A stretch of DNA of 12,220 nt from Chrysiogenales bacterium (GTDB taxonomy: Bacteria; Acidobacteriota; Aminicenantia; UBA2199): positions 1 to 12,220 of the forward strand of contig SPCN01000042.1 in the NCBI GenBank assembly GCA_004525465.1, written 5' to 3'. A program made the position numbers and the translations under genes. Position 1 is the first letter of the stretch, and the number at the start of each line of letters is the position of its first letter. Shown piece after piece: positions 7,063-12,220 of the stretch. The notes beneath the pieces are model-generated. The model worked only from the letters and a program-made list of their open reading frames with translations, was not told the origin of the DNA and ran no database searches.

Positions 7063-7444
7063 CCATATTGCCATCGCGGTGAAGGATCTGTCCGGGGAGA
7101 TCAGCCGCTACCGCGATGTGCTCGGCCTCGAGTATCTGGGCTCGGAAGTGGTCGCCGAGCAGAAGGTGACGGTAGCCTTTTTCAGGATCAACGATGTGCT
7201 CATCGAACTCCTCGAACCCACTGGAGCGGATTCCCCTATCAGCGCCTTTATAGAAAAAAAAGGCGGCGGCCTGCACCACCTTGCTTTGGAAGTGGATGAC
7301 ATCAAGGCCACCATCAAGCGTTTGCAGGAAAAAAACGTGCAGATGCTTAACGCCGAACCAAAAATCGGCGCCCACAACGCCCAGATAGCCTTCACCCACC
7401 CCAAAAGTTTTTCCGGAGTGCTGTACGAACTGAAACAGAAATAG
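7046..7444 (+). CDS. mce: Methylmalonyl-CoA epimerase
   Basis: A 132-residue single-module pair of beta-alpha-beta-beta-beta repeats of the vicinal oxygen chelate fold. It interconverts (2S)- and (2R)-methylmalonyl-CoA, linking propionyl-CoA carboxylation to the B12-dependent mutase. Predicted metal ligands: His7 (in DHIAIAV), Glu54 (in IELLEP), His77 or His78 (in GLHHLALEV) and Glu128 (in LYEL). The tail motif EPKIGAHNAQIAFTHPKSFSGVLYEL is typical of this enzyme rather than of glyoxalase I. Length is normal. The 17-nt overlap with meaB, whose product serves the next enzyme in the pathway, strengthens the assignment. The GH57 gene begins one base after its stop codon. General VOC proteins are hard to tell apart, but context makes this call strong. 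Confidence 0.94.
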   Translation: MIKKIDHIAIAVKDLSGEISRYRDVLGLEYLGSEVVAEQKVTVAFFRINDVLIELLEPTGADSPISAFIEKKGGGLHHLALEVDDIKATIKRLQEKNVQMLNAEPKIGAHNAQIAFTHPKSFSGVLYELKQK

Positions 7445-7445
7445 G

Positions 7446-9596
7446 ATGAGTCAAAAAACCAGGCTGGCCATTCTTTGGCACATGCACCAACCCAACTACC
7501 AAAATCCCCACAGCAAAAAATTCGACTTGCCCTGGCTGCGCCTGCATGCATTGAAAGACTATTTCGGCATGGTTCATATACTGGAGGAATTTCCCTCTCT
7601 GCGCCTGACCTTCAACCTGGTGCCATCGCTGCTGGCCGGACTGCAACTTTATTTAAACGGCGTAAGCGATGAATTCCTCGATGTGTTTCGGAAAACCGCC
7701 GCTGACCTGAACCCGGAAGAGATCCAGTTCCTGGTACGCCATTTTTTTTCCATCAATTATGAAAACCATATCAAACCCTACCGGCGCTATAATGAGCTTT
7801 ACCAAAAAAAAATGAAGCGCCTGGGGCAGCAGGCCGATCCCGATTGGCGGCGTGTTTTCACGACAGCCGAACTCCGCGACCTGCAGGTATGGTTTCAACT
7901 GACCTATTTCGACGAATTCTATAAAAACGGAGATCATCGGGTCGAAGCCCTGATACGCAAGGACCGGCAGTTTTCTGAAAGCGACAAGCACATGGTCGGT
8001 GCCGTGGCAGACGAAATATTGGGACGCATCATTCCCGAATACCGAAAATTCAAGGACCTGGGCCAAATTGAGCTAAGTACCAGCCCTTTTTATCATCCGA
8101 TCCTGCCGCTTTTGCTGGACCCGCAGGCCGGGAAGAAAGCCAACCCGAGCCTGGCCCCTTACGATCTTGATTTCAACTGGGAAGAGGATGCCCGGGCACA
8201 ACTTCAAGCCGCGTTGGAATTGATGCAAAAGACATTCGGCGCCCGGCCGCTCGGCATTTGGCCCCCTGAAGGAGGCCTTTCGGAAGCGGTACTGCGTCTG
8301 CTTGAAAAATCCGCTATCGCCTGGACCGCTTCCGATGAGGAGGTCCTGAGCCGATCGCTGCCCCACCCCCTGGCACGTGACGCTGGATTCATGGTCAACG
8401 ACCCGAAAGCGCTTTATACTTCATATTCCATGGCCGGCAGTTCACTGAAGATCTTTTTCCGCGACCACCTGCTTTCGGACCTGATCGGTTTCTATTACCA
8501 GAAATTCCCGGCTGCGGACGCGGCGGCCGACCTGTTCAACCGCATCAAGGCTATTGCCCAAGCCGGACCCGAGGGCTTGACCATCCCAGTCATCCTGGAC
8601 GGCGAGAACGCCTGGGAATTCTATGTTCACAGCGGCCGTGATTTCCTGCGTGAATTCTACCGCCTGGTAAGCAGCGACCCCGAGATCGAAACGGTTACCT
8701 TTTCAACCGCCCTGGAGCGTCCGGCCCGCGAACTGCAGAAACTGAAAAGCGGCTCCTGGATCAACGGCAATTTCGACATCTGGATCGGAGATCGTGACGA
8801 CCAGCGGGCCTGGGAACTGTTGAAAGGCACCCGGGACTCTTTCATGGCCGCAAAAGGCCGGCTTACTCCGGAACAGGTCGGCGAAATCGAAGATCTCCTG
8901 CACACCGCCCAGGGCAGCGACTGGTTCTGGTGGTACGGCAAGGAGAATTACACTCCCGACATTGATATTTTCGATAACTTGTTCCGCAGCAATCTGCAAA
9001 AAATATTCCAGATCATGGGCAATCCTCTCCCGGATAACCTGCTTACCCCCATTCCCAGGTCAACGCCGGCCAACCGCCTGGAAGTGGCCCAACCGCAGGA
9101 TTTCCTGGAGGCGCGCATCGACGGCGAGAACAGCGATTACTTCGAATGGCTGGACTCCGGACGTGTTGATATTCTTTCCTACGGCGGCGCCATGAATATC
9201 GCCAACCCATTGGTCAAGACGCTCTATTTCGGCTTCAGCCGCGACCATATTTTTCTCAGGATCGACACCAAAAAAAACGCCCGCACCTATTTTGAAAACG
9301 GGTTTTCACTGCGGTTTTTGATGCAAAACGATCCACAGCGCTGGCAGGGCGCCATACGCCACCAGGAGCGCGAACTGGTTTTGGATAATTTTTCGGACGG
9401 TGTTTGCGGAGCGGTAGGCAGGATCATAGAACTGAAGATCCCCTTCAACACCCTGAAGCTCAATGAAGGAGATGAGTTCCAGCTGCAGATGCACTGGTCG
9501 TTCAACGGCCAGCCCTTCCAGACAATCCCGGCCCGCGATCCCTTGAAGATCAAGATTCCCGACGCCAGGGCGTATGCCTCTTTCTGGCAGGTGTAA
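7446..9596 (+). CDS. Glycoside hydrolase family 57 protein (alpha-amylase-like, COG1449 type)
   Basis: A 716-residue cytoplasmic protein without a signal peptide. The N-terminal (beta/alpha)7 catalytic part shows GH57 signatures: WHMHQPNY (11-18), the conserved region ELSTSPFYHPILPLL (209-223), GIWPPEGGLSE (270-280) with Glu275 as predicted nucleophile, and VILDGENAWE (382-391) with Asp385 as predicted acid/base. A further conserved block covers SGSWINGNFDIWIG (435-448) and WFWWYGKE (493-500). The last 170 residues or so (from 545) look beta-rich and may be a carbohydrate-binding or dimerisation domain. The likely role is hydrolysis or transglycosylation of intracellular alpha-glucan (glycogen or maltodextrin), but GH57 specificities range over amylase, pullulanase and glucanotransferase, so the substrate is not fixed. 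It starts one base after the epimerase stop, with only a weak Shine-Dalgarno, so translation is probably coupled. Confidence 0.93.
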   Translation: MSQKTRLAILWHMHQPNYQNPHSKKFDLPWLRLHALKDYFGMVHILEEFPSLRLTFNLVPSLLAGLQLYLNGVSDEFLDVFRKTAADLNPEEIQFLVRHFFSINYENHIKPYRRYNELYQKKMKRLGQQADPDWRRVFTTAELRDLQVWFQLTYFDEFYKNGDHRVEALIRKDRQFSESDKHMVGAVADEILGRIIPEYRKFKDLGQIELSTSPFYHPILPLLLDPQAGKKANPSLAPYDLDFNWEEDARAQLQAALELMQKTFGARPLGIWPPEGGLSEAVLRLLEKSAIAWTASDEEVLSRSLPHPLARDAGFMVNDPKALYTSYSMAGSSLKIFFRDHLLSDLIGFYYQKFPAADAAADLFNRIKAIAQAGPEGLTIPVILDGENAWEFYVHSGRDFLREFYRLVSSDPEIETVTFSTALERPARELQKLKSGSWINGNFDIWIGDRDDQRAWELLKGTRDSFMAAKGRLTPEQVGEIEDLLHTAQGSDWFWWYGKENYTPDIDIFDNLFRSNLQKIFQIMGNPLPDNLLTPIPRSTPANRLEVAQPQDFLEARIDGENSDYFEWLDSGRVDILSYGGAMNIANPLVKTLYFGFSRDHIFLRIDTKKNARTYFENGFSLRFLMQNDPQRWQGAIRHQERELVLDNFSDGVCGAVGRIIELKIPFNTLKLNEGDEFQLQMHWSFNGQPFQTIPARDPLKIKIPDARAYASFWQV

Positions 9597-9613
9597 GAGC
9601 TGAAGTCAGTAAT

Positions 9614-9648
9614 CGGTGTACGGTGGACGGTTTACGGTACACGATGGA
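9614..9648. repeat. Heptad repeat tract D (CGGTNNA x4, then CGATGGA)
   Basis: Four consecutive 7-base units fit CGGTNNA and a fifth degenerate unit CGATGGA follows, 35 bases in all. It begins 18 bases after the GH57 stop codon. This is the clearest heptad tract in the window. Confidence 0.85.
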
Positions 9649-9678
9649 AGAAAAATCAAAAATGAAGAAACAATATTT

Positions 9679-9706
9679 CCAAATCTCAAATGCCAATGAC
9701 CGAAAC
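9679..9706. repeat. Heptad repeat tract E (YCAAATN-like x4)
   Basis: Consecutive 7-base units CCAAATC, TCAAATG, CCAATGA and a looser CCGAAAC. Its reverse complement resembles a looser tract at 11653-11697, which shares the words GGTCATT and ATTTGGA. Confidence 0.55.
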
Positions 9707-9759
9707 AAGGGATAGGGTGAAAGGTAAAAATAAACGAGAAATCATAATCGCCCTCCTCA

Positions 9760-9850
9760 AACTCACCCCCTACCCCCTCTCTTACCAATAGAGGGGGCGA
9801 AGCCCTACTCCCCTTCTCTTCACCGAAGAGAAGGGGTTGGGGGATGAGTT
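9760..9850. repeat. REP/MITE-like nested palindromic element
   Basis: Outer imperfect inverted arms at 9760-9776 (AACTCACCCCCTACCCC) and 9833-9850 (GGGGTTGGGGGATGAGTT) enclose two hairpins. One has an 8-bp stem (CCCCCTCT 9773-9780 with AGAGGGGG 9790-9797). The other has a perfect 12-bp stem (9810-9821 with 9825-9836) and a 3-nt loop. No transposase is present. The form matches extragenic palindromes or small non-autonomous elements of the CTCACCCC type seen in many bacteria. A role as a transcription stop is possible, but there is no T-tract. Confidence 0.75.
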
Positions 9851-9970
9851 GGGGAATTATTTTATGGCTTGTTTTCTTTGTTTTGATAAGTAGATCATAT
9901 GTACTTTAAAGTTGCTCGAAATTTAGGAATTTAAATGGGCGATTTACCTGATCGCTCATGCGTCTTCCCC

Positions 9971-9984
9971 TACCCTGTACCCTA
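9971..9984. repeat. Heptad repeat tract F (TACCCTR x2)
   Basis: Two adjacent 7-base units, TACCCTG and TACCCTA. On the opposite strand this reads as YAGGGTA, similar to the TAGGGTN unit of tract G at 11611. It is short, so moderate confidence only. Confidence 0.45.
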
Positions 9985-10125
9985 ATACTGCTGCTTGTGA
10001 TTTGGATTTTCCTGGAGCGATTCGCGCCTGTCCCCGCCATGGGGAACCGCCTTTACCCTGCTTTTTCTTTTTTCTTCACCGTACACTGTCTAGCGCACAC
10101 CTTAAAACGATTTATTTTCTGGTTG

Positions 10126-10155
10126 TTGAATTATCTTATACTTCTGTCATATAAT
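10126..10155 (+). promoter_or_regulatory. Predicted leaderless promoter of the YfcC-family gene
   Basis: TTGAAT (10126-10131), an 18-base spacer and TATAAT (10150-10155), then six bases to the ATG at 10162. Transcription would begin at the A of the start codon. There is no Shine-Dalgarno. The arrangement is almost identical to that before the gene at 11801. Confidence 0.7.
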
Positions 10156-10161
10156 CGGCCC

Positions 10162-11586
10162 ATGACGCAACCAGAAAAAAAATCCAAGTTCACCATGCCC
10201 CACCCTATCGTACTCATCTACGTCCTGGTGATCATGATGGTCATCCTGACCTGGATCATCCCCTCCGGCGAGTTCCAGCGCGTAGAGACCAATGTGGGCG
10301 GCAGCAACCGCCTGGTCACCGTACCCGGCACCTTCCACCGCGTCGAGCAGAGCCCGGCCGGGCTGGAAGCGCTCTTGCTGGCACCGATACGCGGCTTCCA
10401 GGACGGCATGCTGATCATCGTCTTTTTGTTCATCATCGGCGGCGCCTTCAACGTGATCAACGAGAGCGGCGCCATCAACCTGGCGATCCAAAGGATGGCC
10501 GCCGCCTTCTCCCGCCACCCGCGACTGCACAAGTTCATCATCCCGGCGCTGATGCTGGTCTTTTCACTTGCCGGGTCGGTGTTCGGCATGTGCGAGGAGA
10601 CCATCCCTTTCATTCTGATATTCATTCCGCTGGCCATGTCGCTGGGCTACGACTCCATCGTCGGTGTAGCCATCCCCTTCCTGGGGGCTGCCGCCGGCTT
10701 CGCCGCCGCTTTTTTCAACCCTTTCACCGTGGGCGTGGCCCAGGGGCTCGCCAACCTGCCCCTGTATTCCGGCCTGACGTACCGCCTGATCGTGTGGGTA
10801 ATCGGCACCGCGATCACCATCACTTTCGTCATGATCTATGCCGCCAAGATCAAGAAGAACCCGGAAAAAAGTCTCGTTTATGACCTGGACCGGGAGCGGG
10901 CGCAGGTCGCCCCGGCCGGCGCTGCCGACCTCTCCGAGTGGAACTGGCGTCACAAAGCGGTTCTGGCGGTCTTCGCTGCCGGTATCATCATCCTGGTCCT
11001 GGGCATCCTGATCAAGCACTGGTACATCGAGGAGATCGCCGGGCTGTTCCTGGCCATGGGACTGGTCGCCGGCTTTGTCGCCGGCCAGGGTCCAAGCCAG
11101 GTCGCGCGTAACTTCGTTGCCGGCGCCCGTGACTTCGTCGGCGTGGCCTTTGTCATCGCCTGCGGCCGGGCCATCCTGATCGTGGCCCAGGACGGCAAGA
11201 TCCTGGACACACTCCTCTTCTATGCATCCAATTTCATTTCCATGTTCCCGCGCATCATCGCCGCCCAGATGATGTTCCTCACCCAGAGCGTGATCAATTT
11301 CTTCGTACACTCGGGCACGGCCCAGGCCGCCCTGACCATGCCCATCATGGCCCCCTTGAGCGACCTCGTGCACATCACGCGCCAAACCACGGTCTTCGCT
11401 TACCAACTATGCGAGTTCGTCAACCCCATCCTGCCTACATCGGCGGTGACCATGGGCGTGCTGGGCATGGCACGCATCCCCTGGGACAAATGGGCGCGCT
11501 GGTTCCTGCCCTTAATGCTTATCCTGATGGCCCTGAGCCTGCTGTTGCTTATCCCGCCGGTGCTTATGAACTGGGGACCGTTTTAA
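10162..11586 (+). CDS. YfcC/DcuC-family inner-membrane carrier
   Basis: A 474-residue polytopic membrane protein, numbered from the ATG at 10162, with about twelve hydrophobic segments. Recognisable blocks: the first helix (14-34) ending in IPSGEF; GGAFNVINESGAI (93-105); SVFGMCEETIPF (139-150); GAAAGFAAAFFNPFTVGVAQGLA (175-197); and the second-half signature FFVHSGTAQAALTMPIMAPLSDL (380-402). These define the YfcC branch of the DcuC superfamily. Relatives are annotated as C4-dicarboxylate, short-chain fatty-acid or basic amino-acid carriers, so the substrate cannot be read from sequence. An in-frame reading extends 68 codons upstream, but it runs through the promoter and lacks the family N-terminus. 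No Shine-Dalgarno; a leaderless start is predicted. It seems to be monocistronic. Confidence 0.92.
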   Translation: MTQPEKKSKFTMPHPIVLIYVLVIMMVILTWIIPSGEFQRVETNVGGSNRLVTVPGTFHRVEQSPAGLEALLLAPIRGFQDGMLIIVFLFIIGGAFNVINESGAINLAIQRMAAAFSRHPRLHKFIIPALMLVFSLAGSVFGMCEETIPFILIFIPLAMSLGYDSIVGVAIPFLGAAAGFAAAFFNPFTVGVAQGLANLPLYSGLTYRLIVWVIGTAITITFVMIYAAKIKKNPEKSLVYDLDRERAQVAPAGAADLSEWNWRHKAVLAVFAAGIIILVLGILIKHWYIEEIAGLFLAMGLVAGFVAGQGPSQVARNFVAGARDFVGVAFVIACGRAILIVAQDGKILDTLLFYASNFISMFPRIIAAQMMFLTQSVINFFVHSGTAQAALTMPIMAPLSDLVHITRQTTVFAYQLCEFVNPILPTSAVTMGVLGMARIPWDKWARWFLPLMLILMALSLLLLIPPVLMNWGPF

Positions 11587-11610
11587 GGAAAGGGGACAGG
11601 GTTCATTGTC

Positions 11611-11634
11611 TAGGCTTTAGGGTCTAGGGTTTAG
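11611..11634. repeat. Heptad repeat tract G (TAGGGTN x3)
   Basis: Three consecutive 7-base units TAGGCTT, TAGGGTC and TAGGGTT followed by TAG. The tract lies 25 bases after the YfcC-gene stop. It is similar in word to tract F read on the other strand. Confidence 0.7.
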
Positions 11635-11652
11635 CCCCCTCTCTTCGTTTGG

Positions 11653-11697
11653 GTCATTTGCTCATTACTGCTTGGAACTTATTCGTGATTTGGATTT
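11653..11697. repeat. Looser heptad-like tract, including a 13-bp word shared with 9997-10009
   Basis: Reads as degenerate 7-base units (GTCATTT, GCTCATT, ACTGCTT, GGAACTT, ATTCGTG, ATTTGGA). It ends in GTGATTTGGATTT (11685-11697), which also occurs exactly at 9997-10009 on both sides of the YfcC gene. The periodicity is weaker than in tracts D, G or H. Confidence 0.4.
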
Positions 11698-11699
11698 AT

Positions 11700-11718
11700 G
11701 GGCGCGATAACTGCGCCC
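11700..11718. repeat. Small extragenic palindrome GGGCGC-N7-GCGCCC
   Basis: A 6-bp GC stem (11700-11705 with 11713-11718) around a 7-nt loop, followed by CCTACATCTTTTT. Read on the minus strand it begins TGTAGGGGCGC, a word typical of dispersed bacterial palindromes. It might weakly terminate the YfcC transcript, but the T-run starts several bases after the stem. Confidence 0.5.
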
Positions 11719-11736
11719 CTACATCTTTTTCTTCCT

Positions 11737-11757
11737 CGTCACGCGTTACGCGTCACG
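11737..11757. repeat. Heptad repeat tract H (CGTYACG x3)
   Basis: Three consecutive 7-base units CGTCACG, CGTTACG and CGTCACG with no interruption. It lies nine bases before the -35 box of the next promoter. The sequence contains two ACGCGT-type palindromic cores. Confidence 0.75.
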
Positions 11758-11765
11758 ATAGATCA

Positions 11766-11794
11766 TTGAATCGCTAACGGCTTCCGTTTATAAT
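11766..11794 (+). promoter_or_regulatory. Predicted leaderless promoter of the last gene
   Basis: TTGAAT (11766-11771), a 17-base spacer and TATAAT (11789-11794), then six bases to the ATG at 11801. The predicted start is the A of the ATG. There is no Shine-Dalgarno. Both hexamers are the same as in the promoter at 10126. Confidence 0.7.
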
Positions 11795-11800
11795 CTCCCC

Positions 11801-12220
11801 ATGATCTACGTCATCCCGCTGGCCTATTCCGCATTAGGCGCTTTCAGCATGGTTATGCAAACCATCCTGCTGCGGGAATTTTTTGTGGTAGCGGCCGGCA
11901 ACGAGATATCCTTCGGCATCGCCATGGGCGCCTGGCTGCTCGGAGTCGGAACCGGATCCATATGCGGTGCTTTTTTCAGCGCCCGCCGCTCGCGGACCGC
12001 GACCGCCTTTTCCTGGACAGCCCTGGCCCTGGCTGCCGCAGCCCCACTCCTGCTGGCCACGGTCCGCTGCCTGCATTTACTGGGCGTGATATCCCAGGGC
12101 ACACTGCTGCCGCTGGCCAAGACTTTTTATCTTATCCCCTTGCTGACCATACCCTTCAGTTTCATGAGCGGCTTTGCTTTTCCGCTGGCCGCCAAGCTCA
12201 GACCACAGTCCGAGGAAAAT
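11801..12220 (+). CDS. Membrane protein with spermidine-synthase-family N-terminal domain, cut by window end
   Basis: Open reading from an ATG at 11801 to the window edge, 140 codons with no stop. The visible part is strongly hydrophobic, with about four membrane helices: about 5-25, 38-60 (GIAMGAWLLGVGTGS), 70-90 and 110-130. The segment MQTILLREFFVVAAGNEISFGIAMGAW is typical of the membrane domain found in front of, or fused to, spermidine-synthase-like methyltransferase domains. The catalytic domain would lie beyond the window, so actual polyamine synthesis cannot be claimed; many such fusions have unknown substrates. The start is supported by the promoter six bases upstream rather than by a Shine-Dalgarno. 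Confidence 0.75.
   Translation, partial: MIYVIPLAYSALGAFSMVMQTILLREFFVVAAGNEISFGIAMGAWLLGVGTGSICGAFFSARRSRTATAFSWTALALAAAAPLLLATVRCLHLLGVISQGTLLPLAKTFYLIPLLTIPFSFMSGFAFPLAAKLRPQSEEN

Larger units (their letters stand above)
9597..10161. other. 565-bp gene-free region with repeats and a palindromic element
   Basis: No convincing coding sequence is present. The region holds two clear heptad tracts (9614-9648 and 9679-9706) and a REP/MITE-like inverted repeat (9760-9850). These are followed by an AT-rich stretch (about 9855-9940), a weaker heptad tract (9971-9984) and the YfcC-gene promoter (10126-10155). An in-frame upstream extension of the YfcC gene reaches 9958 but lies before that promoter. 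No Rho-independent terminator for the GH57 operon was found. Confidence 0.7.

Noticed and set aside
9606..9788. Possible 60-residue minus-strand gene after GH57
   Set aside because: It reads through two heptad tracts and one arm of the palindromic element, with no supporting start signal or family resemblance.
9810..9836. Rho-independent terminator for the GH57 operon
   Set aside because: The 12-bp stem is strong, but it is followed by TTGGGGGATG rather than a T-tract, so it was kept as part of a palindromic element.
9958..10161. 68-codon upstream extension of the YfcC gene
   Set aside because: The stretch passes through a heptad tract and the predicted promoter. YfcC-family proteins start close to the first membrane helix at the 10162 start.
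617..12220. Defence, phage or novel multi-gene mobile system
   Set aside because: All larger genes fall into known housekeeping, metabolic, sensory or transport families. No nuclease, integrase, transposase, reverse transcriptase or toxin-antitoxin pair was seen.

Overview
The window comes from a bacterial chromosome with compact operons and moderately high GC content. It is probably an anaerobic or fermentative Gram-negative-type organism. The gene mix is: a MEP-pathway IspG, a cytoplasmic GH57 glycosidase, a MeaB/methylmalonyl-CoA epimerase pair, a soluble multi-PAS hybrid kinase, a YfcC/DcuC-type carrier and a membrane protein of the spermidine-synthase-like family. This would fit the Acidobacteriota/Aminicenantota or a deltaproteobacterial-type lineage. 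That placement is a guess from gene content, and no rRNA or marker phylogeny is available here.

Layout. (1) 17-457 (+): a small predicted lipoprotein, convergent with the next operon. (2) 617-5277 (-): ispG, then a zinc-ribbon thioredoxin (8-nt overlap), then a five-PAS histidine kinase with a C-terminal receiver (22-nt gap). These are likely one transcript read from a promoter next to the ispG start codon. (3) 5278-5512: intergenic, with heptanucleotide repeats in inverted orientation and a strong bidirectional terminator. (4) 5513-5959 (-): an Hsp20 chaperone with its own near-consensus sigma-70 promoter and Shine-Dalgarno. (5) 6127-9596 (+): meaB, methylmalonyl-CoA epimerase and a GH57 glycosidase, packed as one operon. 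(6) 9597-10161: 565 bp without a gene, holding heptad repeats and a palindromic REP/MITE-like element. (7) 10162-11586 (+): a YfcC-family carrier. (8) 11587-11800: more heptad repeats and a palindrome. (9) 11801-12220 (+): the N-terminal part of a membrane protein, cut by the window edge.

Two patterns cut across the annotation. First, ispG, the YfcC gene and the last gene have no Shine-Dalgarno, but each has a perfect TATAAT exactly six bases before the ATG and a -35-like box 17-18 bases further up. This predicts leaderless mRNAs that start at the A of the ATG. meaB has a similar near-leaderless arrangement. trxC, the epimerase gene and hsp20 use Shine-Dalgarno sites instead. Second, nearly every gap between transcription units carries short tandem tracts with a strict 7-base period but a different heptamer at each site. 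They resemble in kind the heptanucleotide STRR sequences of cyanobacteria.

No defence island, phage, insertion sequence, CRISPR array, rRNA or tRNA was seen. The protein-coding content is mostly conventional. The more unusual content is in the intergenic DNA and the start-site architecture.
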